Shown: positions 8,458 through 16,994, counted from the first letter of the stretch. The stretch: 64,000 bases of DNA from Bordetella sp. LUAb4 (GCF_021325795.1 NZ_JAHPZX010000003.1:310001-374000); one strand, 5' to 3'. Made by a program: numbers and translations. Notes: generated by a model not told the origin, from the sequence alone.

Positions 8458-9357
8458 ATGATGGGAAGCGAGTTTCAGCCAGGAAGATCAAAAGCGCGGC
8501 GCCATGTGCGGCTCGGGCGCCAGGAAAACCAGGTAGGTGAAAGCCAGGCCAAAGGTAGGGATGAAGGCGTGCGCCGCCGCGCGCGGGCGTCATCCGTCGC
8601 TGCCGCTGCCCTGGCGCTGGCCGCCGCGAGCGGCGCAGCGAACCTGGCACGAGCGCAGAACACTATAGGGCTGGGCGTCGGGGTCGTGCCCGAATACGAG
8701 GGGGCGCACGACTATCACGCCGTGCCCGTGCCCTTGGTCAAGTACGAATCCGGTGCGTTCTTCATCGACGGCGACGGTGGCTTGCCGGTGCTGGGGCTCA
8801 GGACGCATCTTGCACCCAACTGGCAGGCCGGGGTCTTCGCGGGCCTGCGTTTCGGCCGCGATGCGGACGATCATGATCATCTGGATGGACTGGATGACAT
8901 CGATGCGCACGGCACCACCGGCGCTTTCCTGCGCTGGAATGACGAGCGCTGGCGCGTGGTGCTCACGGCCACCCAGGCGTTGCGTTCGGGCTATGGCACG
9001 CGCGCCGAGCTGCGCGGGTCGTACGAGGTATGGCGTTCGGGCCGCAGCCAGGTCGAGGTCGGGGCCGGCACGGTATGGGGCAGCCACGACGACATGTCGA
9101 CGTGGTTCAGCGTCGATGATAGCGAGGCGGCCCGCAGCCAGGCCGCCCGCAATGGTGGCGGCCTGCACGCATACTCGGCCGGCGCGGGCTTGCGGTCCGC
9201 CACGCTCAGCGCCACCTGGCGCTATGACCTGACGCAGCGGTGGACCATGGTGACGTCGGTGGGTGTGCGCACGCTGCTGGGCGACGCCCGCGACAGTCCT
9301 ATCGTCGAACGCCGTACTTCGCCCTATGGCATGGTCGGCATCCGCTACCGGTTCTGA
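8458..9357 (+). CDS. MipA/OmpV family outer membrane protein
   Basis: An outer-membrane beta-barrel of the MipA/OmpV family. The visible signal region is SSVAAAALALAAASGAANLARAQ followed by NTIGLGVGVVPEYEGAHDY, the first barrel strand with the family's 'P.YEG...Y...P' pattern, and the protein ends in an aromatic residue (GMVGIRYRF). The ATG at 8458 follows CGGAG, but about 37 Arg-rich residues then precede the signal peptide. A GTG at 8569 after AGGGATGAAGGC may be the true start, giving 262 aa. It is divergent from the two-component operon, which may control it. MipA/OmpV proteins are diffusion or scaffolding proteins of the outer membrane; the substrate is unknown. Confidence 0.88.
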   Translation: MMGSEFQPGRSKARRHVRLGRQENQVGESQAKGRDEGVRRRARASSVAAAALALAAASGAANLARAQNTIGLGVGVVPEYEGAHDYHAVPVPLVKYESGAFFIDGDGGLPVLGLRTHLAPNWQAGVFAGLRFGRDADDHDHLDGLDDIDAHGTTGAFLRWNDERWRVVLTATQALRSGYGTRAELRGSYEVWRSGRSQVEVGAGTVWGSHDDMSTWFSVDDSEAARSQAARNGGGLHAYSAGAGLRSATLSATWRYDLTQRWTMVTSVGVRTLLGDARDSPIVERRTSPYGMVGIRYRF

Positions 9358-9375
9358 TGGCGCCGTCTCGGATGC

Positions 9376-10269
9376 CTACTTGACCTCGGCTTCGGCGCGG
9401 GCGATGGAGCCGACCATGTCGTACTCCTTGCCCACCCATTTCTGTCCCAGCTTCTCGATGGTGCCGTCCGCTTTCATCTCGGCGATGGCCTTGCTGACGG
9501 CCTCGCGCAGCTCGGGCTCGTCCTTGCGCAGGGCCGCGGCCGACAGTTGGTAGGTGAGCGGTTCACCTACCTCCTTGATCGGCAGCTTGCGCTCCGTGGC
9601 GTAACGCAGGCCGCCGAAGTGCGAAATGATGACGGCATCGATACGGCCGATGCCGAGGTCGGCGAAGATCAGGCTGCCGTTTTCATAGGTTTGTATCGTG
9701 GCCTGGGGCAGGTGCGCGCGCGACCAGGACTCATTGGAAGATCCGGTGGTGACGCCGATGCGCTTGCCGGCGAGGTCCTTGTCGCCGTGTATGTCCTTGT
9801 TGTCCTGGCGTACGAAGATGCGGAAGTCTTCCACGCCATAGGGTGCGGAGAAGTCCACCTGCAACATGCGTTCAGCGGTGGGCGTCAGGTCGTTCATCAC
9901 CAGATCGTACTTGTCGGTCTTCAGGCCGGCGACGAAGTTCTTGAAGGAATCGGCGACGAACTCGACCTTGGGCACGCCCAGGCGACGCGCCACTTCCTGG
10001 GCCATGTCGACGTCGTAGCCCGCCGGTTTGTTCTGCTCGTTCAGGAAGGACCACGGCGGTGAGCTCTGGGTGTTGGCGATGCGGATGACGCCGTTGGCGT
10101 GTATGCGGTCCAGCGCGCCGGCGGCCTGTGCCGGGTTTGGCAGGGTGGCGCCGAAGGCCGTGCAGGCAAGGATGGCGGCAGCGGGCAGGAACTTGGCACC
10201 GCTCGTACGGACAGCGCGAACAGTCCAGGCGACGACAGCAATGAAAGGCAGGCGGATAGTCGGTGACAT
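9376..10269 (-). CDS. Polar amino acid ABC transporter substrate-binding protein
   Basis: A 297-aa SBP_bac_3 (family 3) binding protein. The signal sequence ends near NPAQA-AGA. The mature part has IANTQSSPPWSFLNEQNKPAGYDVD, the family's ligand-binding first lobe, then DLVMNDLTPTAERM and VTTGSSNESW in the hinge region. The start ATG at 10269 has GGGAAATCCACC upstream. It is the last gene of the lyase-permease-ATPase-receptor operon, 44 nt after the ATPase gene. A close paralog is encoded at 14210-15019 (shared SSPPWSF/TSPPWSF, GYDV, KFKNF/SFKNF and EDYDMVG/KEYDMVG), so one transporter may use two receptors. Confidence 0.93.
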   Translation of the reverse strand: MSPTIRLPFIAVVAWTVRAVRTSGAKFLPAAAILACTAFGATLPNPAQAAGALDRIHANGVIRIANTQSSPPWSFLNEQNKPAGYDVDMAQEVARRLGVPKVEFVADSFKNFVAGLKTDKYDLVMNDLTPTAERMLQVDFSAPYGVEDFRIFVRQDNKDIHGDKDLAGKRIGVTTGSSNESWSRAHLPQATIQTYENGSLIFADLGIGRIDAVIISHFGGLRYATERKLPIKEVGEPLTYQLSAAALRKDEPELREAVSKAIAEMKADGTIEKLGQKWVGKEYDMVGSIARAEAEVK

Positions 10270-10313
10270 GGTGGATTTCCCTTGTGTGGTGTTTATTTGT
10301 TTGAACCGCGGAG

Positions 10314-11156
10314 TCAGTCGCCGAGGCGACCAAGGAACTGGCGGCAGCGCTCGCTGGCCTGATCGCCGAAAAATTCATCGGGGGTGCAGTTGGCGAGAAT
10401 GTGCCCCCCTTCCATGAAGATGACGCGGTCGGCGGCTTCGCGGGCGAAGCGCGTTTCGTGCGTGACCACCAGCATGGTCATGCCTTCGGCGGCCAGTTCG
10501 CGCATGACCTGCAGCACGTCGTCGCGCAGCTCTGGGTCCAGGGCCGAAGTCGGTTCATCGAAAAAAATGACATCCGGTGCCATTGCCAGCGCCCGGGCGA
10601 TCGCCACGCGTTGCTTCTGTCCGCCGGACAGCTTGCCGGGATACTGCGCCGCCTTTTCGCTGAGGCCCACGCGATCGAGCAGCCGCATGCCGGTTTGGAT
10701 GGCTGAGTCGCGCGTCACGCCTTTCGCGAGCAGGCCCTCGATGACGTTCTGCAGGGCCGTCATGTGCGGGAACAGGTTGAAGGACTGGAACACCATGGCC
10801 GTACGGCGGCGGATGTCCTGTACGGCGTGGCGGCGGGCGCGGTCGCCGGTGCCGCCGTCGCAGGCCACGCTGATGCCGCAGATCTCGACGTGCCCGTCAT
10901 CGGGCGTCTCAAGGAAATTGAGCGAACGTATGAGCGTGGTCTTGCCGGAGCCCGAAGGACCCATGATGACCACCACTTCGCCTTGCCGAACTTCCAGGTC
11001 GACGCCGCGCAAGACCTGGTTGGCGCCGAAGGATTTTTTCAGGCCACGGACGCGCACGGTGCTTTGTCCGGCATGCGTGCTACTCGCGTTATCGACACGA
11101 TTTACGTCCGTCACGGCATCGTGGCCGCGCGGGCTGGGAGAGCTATCGCTGTTCAT
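10314..11156 (-). CDS. Polar amino acid ABC transporter ATP-binding protein (GlnQ/HisP type)
   Basis: A 280-aa ATPase: Walker A GPSGSGKTT, signature LSGGQKQRVAIARAL, Walker B VIFFDEPTSALDPEL and H-loop VVTHET. It has about 30 extra hydrophilic N-terminal residues before VRVRGLKKSFG compared with GlnQ (about 240 aa). The ATG at 11156 overlaps the permease stop in an ATGA junction, so the two are translated together. It energises the HisM/GlnP-like permease and the receptor encoded downstream. Confidence 0.93.
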   Translation of the reverse strand: MNSDSSPSPRGHDAVTDVNRVDNASSTHAGQSTVRVRGLKKSFGANQVLRGVDLEVRQGEVVVIMGPSGSGKTTLIRSLNFLETPDDGHVEICGISVACDGGTGDRARRHAVQDIRRRTAMVFQSFNLFPHMTALQNVIEGLLAKGVTRDSAIQTGMRLLDRVGLSEKAAQYPGKLSGGQKQRVAIARALAMAPDVIFFDEPTSALDPELRDDVLQVMRELAAEGMTMLVVTHETRFAREAADRVIFMEGGHILANCTPDEFFGDQASERCRQFLGRLGD

Positions 11157-11803
11157 TGGTAGCGCCTCGACAAGTGGGCTTCGAGCAGAGTCTGGACAAT
11201 AGTCAGGAACTGATTGATGACCCAGTAGATGGCGCCGACCATGACGAACATCTCCATGTAGCGAAAGGTCGTGGCGCCGATCTGGTCGGCCACGCGCGTC
11301 AGTTCAACGACAGTGATGGTGGAGGCCAGCGACGTATCCTTCATCAACGCGATCAGGCGGCTGCCCAGGGGCGGGATGGCGATGCGCAGCGCCTGCGGCA
11401 GGACGATGCGCCGCATCGTGCGCGTATAGCTCATGCCCATGGACCAGGCCGCTTCCCATTGGCCTTTGTCCACACCCGAAATGCCCGAGCGGAAGTTCTC
11501 GCTGAGATAGGCGGCGGAGAATAGCGTCAGCGCCACCAAGGCCGCCGCAACGGGGCCGACGACGATGCCATAGGTCGGCAAACCGAAGTAGATCAACAGG
11601 ATCTGGATCAGCAAAGGCGTGCCGCGGAAGATGGACACGTACGAAAAAGCGAACCAGCGCAGCAGGCGTATGTTGGAGATCCGCGCCAGGGCGATCAGCA
11701 TGCCCAGCACGCAGCCGCCGACGAAGGACGTCGACCCCAGGAACAGGGTCATGAGCAGCGCAGGCCCCAGCAGGGGCGCGGCGCGCTGAAAGAGTTCCCA
11801 CAT
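11153..11803 (-). CDS. Polar amino acid ABC transporter permease (HisM/GlnP type)
   Basis: A 216-aa inner-membrane permease with about five hydrophobic helices. The conserved EAA loop reads EAAWSMGMSYTRTMRRIVLPQALRIAIPPLG, and IFRGTPLLIQILLIYFGLP near residues 58-76 is typical of the His/Glu/Gln permease family. Strong ribosome-binding site AAGGGGAAAAATCC before the ATG at 11803. No second permease gene is present, so the membrane part is likely a homodimer. Preceded by a PLP lyase gene on the same strand. Confidence 0.93.
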   Translation of the reverse strand: MWELFQRAAPLLGPALLMTLFLGSTSFVGGCVLGMLIALARISNIRLLRWFAFSYVSIFRGTPLLIQILLIYFGLPTYGIVVGPVAAALVALTLFSAAYLSENFRSGISGVDKGQWEAAWSMGMSYTRTMRRIVLPQALRIAIPPLGSRLIALMKDTSLASTITVVELTRVADQIGATTFRYMEMFVMVGAIYWVINQFLTIVQTLLEAHLSRRYQ

Positions 11804-11882
11804 GGATTTTTCCCCTTGTGTTGTGGGTGACGGATCGAGATGACGGCCGGGCCGCCGTCAGGCGCCCGGTTGCATCGATGCC

Positions 11883-13031
11883 TCATGCGTTCTTGGCGTA
11901 GGCCTCCAGCGCGTCCTGCAGATCCTTGCGCAACAGCTCGCGATTTTCAAGTCCGATGGAAAGCCGGATCACCGGTTGATCGGTGCGCGCATACACGCGG
12001 TTGGCCTGCAAAGGTGCCGGGTAGTAGGCCGCCAGACTATGCGTGCCGCCCCAACTGGCGCCGATGGAGAAGTGATTCAGCGCGTCGAAAAAGGCGTGAT
12101 GCGCACGCTCGCCGGCGGGTTGCAGCACCAGCGAAAACAGGCAGCCATTGGTGCGCATGTCGCGCTTCCACAAAGCGTGCCCCGGATCGGATTCCAGCGG
12201 GGGATAAAGCAGCTCGCGCACCTGTGGCTGACTATCCAGCCAACGGGCCAGGTCCAGCGTGGCGTCGCTCTGCGCGGCCAAGCGCACTTCCAGGGTTTCC
12301 ATGCCGCGCATCACCAGAAAGGCGTCATCGGGGCTGACCTGCAGGCCCATGATGCTTTGGGTTTCGCGCAGTACCTCGTAATGGCTGCGATCATTCATGC
12401 TGATCGCGCCAACCAGCAGGTCGGAGTGGCCGCCGAGAAACTTGGTCGCCGCTTCGACGCAGAAGTCCACGCCATGCTCCAGCGGCCGGAAGCCAAGCGG
12501 GCTGGCCCAGGTGTTATCCACCATGGTCAGCACGCCGCGCCGGCGGGCAATGGCGGCGATCGCCGGCACGTCCAGCATTTCCATCGTCACGGTACCGGGC
12601 GATTCCATGCAGATCATGCGGGTGTTGGGCTTGATCAGGGTTTCGATGTCTGCGCCGATGTCCGGCTTGTAGAACTCGACTTCCACGCCCATGCGCGCCA
12701 GGTAATTCTGCGCATAGGTCTTCAGGGCGCCGTAACAGGCGGCAGACACCAACAGGTGGTCGCCGCCGCGCACGAAGCCCATCACGCAACCCATCAACGC
12801 CGCCTGGCCGCTGGGCGTCACCACGCAGTGCTTGCCATGCTCCAGCGCGGCGATGCGACGCTCCAGTTCACGCGCGGTGGGCGTACCGGTGATGCCGTAG
12901 CTGAATCCATCAGGCTGGCGCGTCTTGCGGTCGGCGAAGTCTTGGAAGTTGTCGAATACTACCGTCGACCCGCGCATGACGGCGGGCGAGAGGCTACGAT
13001 AGGGCTCATTAGATGTAGTTATAGGTTTCAT
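11883..13031 (-). CDS. PLP-dependent trans-sulfuration enzyme (cystathionine beta-lyase / C-S lyase-like)
   Basis: A 382-aa member of the Cys/Met metabolism PLP family. It has the phosphate-cup region TPSGQAALMG, the cofactor Asp in LTMVDNTWASPLGF and the Schiff-base Lys in EAATKFLGGHSD. Members cleave or exchange sulfur-carbon bonds (cystathionine beta-lyase, methionine gamma-lyase and relatives). The MKPITTS start at 13031 is preferred to a GTG at 13088, which would add a non-homologous leader. It is the first gene of the minus-strand operon with the amino acid ABC transporter and is divergent from a LysR gene. I infer catabolism of an imported sulfur amino acid or conjugate, but the substrate is not determinable. 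Confidence 0.9.
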   Translation of the reverse strand: MKPITTSNEPYRSLSPAVMRGSTVVFDNFQDFADRKTRQPDGFSYGITGTPTARELERRIAALEHGKHCVVTPSGQAALMGCVMGFVRGGDHLLVSAACYGALKTYAQNYLARMGVEVEFYKPDIGADIETLIKPNTRMICMESPGTVTMEMLDVPAIAAIARRRGVLTMVDNTWASPLGFRPLEHGVDFCVEAATKFLGGHSDLLVGAISMNDRSHYEVLRETQSIMGLQVSPDDAFLVMRGMETLEVRLAAQSDATLDLARWLDSQPQVRELLYPPLESDPGHALWKRDMRTNGCLFSLVLQPAGERAHHAFFDALNHFSIGASWGGTHSLAAYYPAPLQANRVYARTDQPVIRLSIGLENRELLRKDLQDALEAYAKNA

Positions 13032-13090
13032 GGTTTCTATTGGCGAACGCCACGATTGAGGCGATCGGGACAGTTTCTGCCATTCCACCT

Positions 13091-13110
13091 ATTCGCTCAA
13101 TATGGCGAAT
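13091..13110. promoter_or_regulatory. Inverted repeat ATTCGC-N8-GCGAAT in divergent promoter
   Basis: Perfect 6-bp arms (13091-13096 and 13105-13110) lie in the 107-bp region between the lyase operon and the divergent LysR gene. The position suits control of the lyase/transporter operon. It differs in sequence from the ATAAG-N5-CTTAT boxes next to it, so it may be a second contact site or belong to another regulator. Confidence 0.4.
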
Positions 13111-13121
13111 CGTTTAGCTCG

Positions 13122-13136
13122 ATAAGTGAGGCTTAT
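13122..13136. promoter_or_regulatory. LysR-type box ATAAG-N5-CTTAT, copy 1
   Basis: ATAAG at 13122-13126 and CTTAT at 13132-13136 form an interrupted palindrome with the T-N11-A layout of LysR-type sites. It ends two bases before the LysR start codon (13139), where binding would repress its own gene. The same box, with longer perfect arms, recurs at 14090-14104 before the second receptor gene. Confidence 0.55.
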
Positions 13137-13138
13137 AG

Positions 13139-14053
13139 ATGGACATGCGTGAGATCCAGGTGTTCCGGGCGGTGATGCGCGCCGGCACGACCAGCAAGGC
13201 CGCGCACTTATTGGGTGTTTCGCAGCCTGCGGTCAGCCAGGCCATCCGCCGGCTGGAAACCGCGGCGGAGCTGCGACTGTTCGAGCGGGTGCGGGGCCGC
13301 CTGGTGCCGACGCAGGAGGCCACTGCCCTGATCGAGGAGGTCGACCGCTGCTTTTCCGGTTTCGAGATGATCGAGCATCGGATACGCAGCCTGAAGTCAT
13401 TCGGCCTTGGGCGCCTGGCGGTCGGCGCATTGCCGGCGCTGGGGACGGGCTTCATGCCGCGCGCCATCGCGCATTTCGAACTGGCCACGCGGCGCGTCCA
13501 GCTGTCCTTCCAGATCCTCAGTTCGCGCGAGGTTTATCAACGCGTGCTGGCGGGGCAATTGGATTTTGGGCTGATGGCCGACGAACTGGATGTGTCGGGG
13601 CTGGAGCATTCGGAATTCCTGCGGGTGCCGGGCGTCGTCGCCATGGCCGCGACGCATCCGCTAGCGCGCAAACAGGTGATCGAGCCAAGCGATCTGGCCA
13701 CCCATCCTTTCATTGCGCTCAACCCCGAGGACGCCAGCCGGCGCCGCCTGGAAGCACTTCTGCATCAACAGGGGTACGAGATCAGCCCGATCCTGGAGAC
13801 GCCCTATTCCAACACTATCTGCGAACTGGCGATGCGAGGCTTGGGCATGGGCCTGGTGCATCCGGTGATGGGGCTGGATTATGTGCAACGCGGCGTCGTG
13901 CTGCGCCCGTTCGCGCTCGAAGTGTCCTTCTGCACCTTGCTGGTCTTTCGTCCGGGTAATCCCTTATCGGAAAACGCCAAGGCCTTCTTGCGCAGCATGC
14001 GCATCCAGTTGGACGCGGATCTGGCCCAGCTTGCACCGGTGCTGCACCGATAA
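13139..14053 (+). CDS. LysR-family transcriptional regulator
   Basis: A 304-aa LTTR. The N-terminal winged HTH reads FRAVMRAGTTSKAAHLLGVSQPAVSQAIRRLE, and the C-terminal LysR_substrate domain starts around residue 90 (LGRLAVGALPALGTGFMP). It is divergent from the PLP lyase/ABC operon and immediately upstream of the second receptor and deacylase genes. It sits between two ATAAG-N5-CTTAT boxes, and this arrangement makes it the likely local regulator of amino acid uptake and use. The inducer is probably the transported ligand or a breakdown product (inference). Confidence 0.92.
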   Translation: MDMREIQVFRAVMRAGTTSKAAHLLGVSQPAVSQAIRRLETAAELRLFERVRGRLVPTQEATALIEEVDRCFSGFEMIEHRIRSLKSFGLGRLAVGALPALGTGFMPRAIAHFELATRRVQLSFQILSSREVYQRVLAGQLDFGLMADELDVSGLEHSEFLRVPGVVAMAATHPLARKQVIEPSDLATHPFIALNPEDASRRRLEALLHQQGYEISPILETPYSNTICELAMRGLGMGLVHPVMGLDYVQRGVVLRPFALEVSFCTLLVFRPGNPLSENAKAFLRSMRIQLDADLAQLAPVLHR

Positions 14054-14089
14054 ATCTGCCCGATACCTCCTGCCGGATCTGGCCAGCCT

Positions 14090-14104
14090 ATAAGCGGCGC
14101 TTAT
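14090..14104. promoter_or_regulatory. LysR-type box ATAAGCG-G-CGCTTAT, copy 2
   Basis: A perfect 15-bp palindrome (7-bp arms around a single G) lies 105 nt upstream of the start of the second amino acid receptor gene. It matches the box at 13122-13136 at all ten ATAAG/CTTAT positions with identical spacing. The shared site links the receptor/deacylase pair to the LysR gene at 13139. Confidence 0.6.
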
Positions 14105-14209
14105 CGACTAACTAAGCGTGCGACCTTGTCCGTCTCCCCCTGCTGGCGAAAAATGTCCGGAGTGATCTGATAACGACGACGGCAGTCGCATCTTTGGGGG
14201 AAATCGCTT

Positions 14210-15019
14210 ATGCGTTCATGGAAATCATTGTTGGCCCTGGCGGCGCTGGTATTGCCGATCGGCGCTCATGCGGCCGATACATCCCTGGATGACCTGCTCA
14301 AGCGCGGTGTCGTGCGCGTGGCCAATACGCAGACCAGTCCACCCTGGAGCTTTCTGGGTGCCGATAACAAGCCTGATGGCTATGACGTCGCCGTGGCGCA
14401 GGAAATGTTCAAGCGCATCGGCATTGCCAAGGTCGAGTTCATCGCGGACAAGTTCAAGAATTTCATCGAGGGCATCAACACGCAGAAATACGACGTGGTG
14501 GTGAACAGCCTGGCGAAGACCCCCGATCGCGCGAAGGTGGTGGACTTCACCGTCCCCTATGCGGTGCAAGACTTCCGCATCTGGGTGGGCCAGAAGAACC
14601 AGGGCATTCATGACGCCGCCAGCCTCAAGGGTCATAGCGTGGGCGTCAGCGCGGGGACGTCGAATGAGTTATGGGCGCGCCGCAATCTGCCCGACTCCGA
14701 GATACGCACCTACGAGGGCGGCGGCCTTCTCTATAGCGACCTGATCAGTGGACGCCTGGATTCCGTCATCGATTCTTATGTCCATGGCAACAGCGTGCGC
14801 ACGGTCAACAAGCTGCCGATCAAGCCGGTGGGCGAACCGTTGGTTTATTCGCTGGGGGCCGCCGTCGTGCCCAAGGGAGCCGTGTCCTTGCGCGCGGCAA
14901 TGGATAGGGCCTTGGAGGAAATGCGCGCCGACGGCACGCTGGAGACGCTGGGGCACAAATACGTGGGTGAAGATTACGACATGGTCGGCAATATGAACAA
15001 GGCAGACAAGGCATGGTGA
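14210..15019 (+). CDS. Second polar amino acid substrate-binding protein (paralog)
   Basis: A 269-aa SBP_bac_3 protein with signal MRSWKSLLALAALVLPIGAHA cut before ADTS. The mature N-lobe (VANTQTSPPWSFLGADNKPDGYDVAVAQEMF) is strikingly like that of the receptor encoded at 9376-10269, and both end in a ..GH/QKYVGE/K.YDMVG motif. No permease or ATPase accompanies it, so it probably feeds the transporter encoded at 10314-11803. Its last codons overlap the start of the deacylase gene by 7 nt. A LysR box lies upstream. Confidence 0.92.
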   Translation: MRSWKSLLALAALVLPIGAHAADTSLDDLLKRGVVRVANTQTSPPWSFLGADNKPDGYDVAVAQEMFKRIGIAKVEFIADKFKNFIEGINTQKYDVVVNSLAKTPDRAKVVDFTVPYAVQDFRIWVGQKNQGIHDAASLKGHSVGVSAGTSNELWARRNLPDSEIRTYEGGGLLYSDLISGRLDSVIDSYVHGNSVRTVNKLPIKPVGEPLVYSLGAAVVPKGAVSLRAAMDRALEEMRADGTLETLGHKYVGEDYDMVGNMNKADKAW

Positions 15020-16110
15020 AGCAGTACACGCGAGCGGGGCAAGGTGAGCAGGCGCAGCAGGCCGGAGGCACGATGGCCCCGGCTCCGGCCCCACCCAAGG
15101 CCGCCGCAAACCCGATCAAAAGCGAAATCGATTTCGACGCGGACGGCAAGCACACAGGTTATCTACGCCTGCCGCATTCGGTACATCGATCCGCCTACGG
15201 CTGGATCCCCATTCCCGTCGCCTCCATTCGCAACGGTGACGGCCCCGTGGTGATCGTCAGCGCGGGCACGCACGGCGACGAATACGAAGGACAGATCATC
15301 GTGTCGCGCTTGATACGCGAGATCGAGCCTTCCATGCTGAAGGGGCAGTTGATCTTGCTGCCCATGGCCAATGCGCCTGCCGCCGAAGCGGGAATGCGTA
15401 CTTCGCCCATCGACGATGGCAACCTGAACCGCCTTTATCCCGGCGACGCCGCCGGCACGCCGTCGCAGATCATCGCGCATTACATCGAGCACGTCTTGCT
15501 GGCGCGGGCGCGGTACATGATAGACCTGCATTCGGGCGGTTCGTCCTTGCAGTACGACGGCGCCAACATGATGGGGCTGGAGCCGCGCGACGCCGAAGAA
15601 GAAAAAGTCGTCACCGGCCTGCTGAAGGCCTTCGGTCTACCCAAGGCCTTCCTCTATCAACCGAATCCCGTCAACGTCACAGCGGCGGCGCGGCGGCAGG
15701 GGGCCATCTGTTTCTTGACGGAATTGGGGGGCGGCGGCGGTGTCGATCCCGCCCTGGTCAAGCAGGGCATGCACGGTCTGCTACATCTGCTCGGCTATAT
15801 GGGCGTGCTGCATGGCGATCTGGTGCCGGCGGCTCCGCCCAGCCAGTCTCGGCTCATGGCCATCGACCGTAACACACACTACGTCTACGCCTATGACAAC
15901 GGCGTGCACGAACCTTTGGTCGGCCTGGGCGCGAAGGTGCGCAAAGGCGACGCCGCCGCGTTGATCCATTTTCCGGATACACCGGGCAAGGCACCGACGA
16001 CGGTGTGTTTTCCGGGCGACGGCGAAGTAGTCTGCAAGCGCGTGCTGGCGCAGGTCAGGCGCGGCGACTGCATTTTCCAGTTGGCCAGTGAACGCAAACC
16101 GTTGGGATGA
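15013..16110 (+). CDS. Succinylglutamate desuccinylase/aspartoacylase-family zinc deacylase
   Basis: A 365-aa M14-like zinc enzyme (AstE/AspA; close in form to the DoeB group of N-acyl amino acid deacylases). Zinc ligands are visible in GTHGDEYEG (H-x-x-E) and MIDLHSGG (His), and the C-terminal region LTELGGGGGVD holds the family's catalytic Glu. It would remove an acyl group from an N-acyl amino acid in the cytosol. Its start overlaps the end of the second receptor gene by 7 nt, which strongly couples uptake to deacylation. With the PLP C-S lyase in the divergent operon, a route 'import N-acyl (sulfur) amino acid, deacylate, cleave' is plausible but inferred. Confidence 0.88.
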   Translation: MVKQYTRAGQGEQAQQAGGTMAPAPAPPKAAANPIKSEIDFDADGKHTGYLRLPHSVHRSAYGWIPIPVASIRNGDGPVVIVSAGTHGDEYEGQIIVSRLIREIEPSMLKGQLILLPMANAPAAEAGMRTSPIDDGNLNRLYPGDAAGTPSQIIAHYIEHVLLARARYMIDLHSGGSSLQYDGANMMGLEPRDAEEEKVVTGLLKAFGLPKAFLYQPNPVNVTAAARRQGAICFLTELGGGGGVDPALVKQGMHGLLHLLGYMGVLHGDLVPAAPPSQSRLMAIDRNTHYVYAYDNGVHEPLVGLGAKVRKGDAAALIHFPDTPGKAPTTVCFPGDGEVVCKRVLAQVRRGDCIFQLASERKPLG

Positions 16111-16200
16111 ACGTATGACAGCTGGGAACGATCTGGCTGGGGCGGAGTACTCATACCTGTCCGCCAGATAGCAGGCGTTAATGATTTGTAAGGATGGTCC

Positions 16201-16956
16201 ATGATGGAAAACCCAATGTCGATGAACAGCCAGCTTCGTCCGGAAAATTATTTTTCGCCGGAGGTGCACGCCGTCAGCCTTACGGCGATGGCGGATCCTG
16301 CGACTGCTCCGTTCCATTCCAACGCCGGAGGCAGTGCGCGTGCCAGTCTGCGGCGTTCGGTACAGAGGGTGTTCTCATTCGTTGGCTGCCTTGGCGTTGC
16401 CGGCGCAGGCCATTCCGCGAAGGTGGACAGGACCCAATCCAAACTCAACGACCTCTCGCGTCAATTCAGTCGGCACGGCGCTACCGATAAATTTCTGAAG
16501 GAACTTCATCTCGTCATCAAGTCGCCTGAATCGAAGGCTACGCCCGACCTTCGCACAAGCACACAGGCGCTATGCGACAGCGTCCTCCAGAAAGCGGATA
16601 TGGAATACCGTGCGCAAGTCATCGCTCCCCAGGTCGACGAATTCGTCCGCCAATTCGAGCGCGGCGGCGCCACCGCTGACACTGCGGTAAAAATCAATGA
16701 CGCCATGGAAGCGATCAAGGGCGCGGCGCTTGGCCATCTCAAAATCGAAGGGCAGGCATCGTACAGCTCACTGCTGGGAAGCTTGCAAACGCTATGCGGA
16801 CAAGTGGTGCCAAGACTGAAAGATCCCGAGGCACTGGTCAGGTGTATCCGCTCCTGGACGGCCGCTCACCCGTCGCTGCCCGCTAATCGTGACGCGCGGC
16901 GAATTCTGTCGATCCTTCAGGACACGGCGGCGCATCGCCACCTCCTTCGCGCGTAA
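16201..16956 (+). CDS. Unknown 251-aa protein, possible secreted effector
   Basis: Not recognised. The N-terminus is polar and Ser/Asn-rich (MMENPMSMNSQLRPENY), with no Sec signal. A hydrophobic stretch VFSFVGCLGVAGAG follows near residues 58-71, and the rest is a charged helical region with few aromatic residues. Base composition is visibly less GC-rich than the flanking metabolic genes. It is convergent with the Rhs toxin gene, 59 bp away, and separated from the deacylase by 90 bp. The make-up (unstructured N-terminus, foreign composition, toxin neighbour) is that of a type III or other secreted effector, but nothing in the sequence proves it. It could also be a chaperone or an inert accessory gene. 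Confidence 0.75.
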   Translation: MMENPMSMNSQLRPENYFSPEVHAVSLTAMADPATAPFHSNAGGSARASLRRSVQRVFSFVGCLGVAGAGHSAKVDRTQSKLNDLSRQFSRHGATDKFLKELHLVIKSPESKATPDLRTSTQALCDSVLQKADMEYRAQVIAPQVDEFVRQFERGGATADTAVKINDAMEAIKGAALGHLKIEGQASYSSLLGSLQTLCGQVVPRLKDPEALVRCIRSWTAAHPSLPANRDARRILSILQDTAAHRHLLRA

Positions 16957-16994
16957 GCGCAAGGGCGCGGCTCCGAGCCGGGACGCGCTTGCGC
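16957..16994. terminator. Hairpin between convergent genes
   Basis: Outer arms GCGCAAG (16957-16963) and CTTGCGC (16988-16994) enclose an inner perfect stem CGGCTC (16968-16973) / GAGCCG (16975-16980). It starts right after the stop of the 251-aa gene and before the stop of the Rhs gene. There is no clear T-tract, so intrinsic termination is uncertain. Confidence 0.35.
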
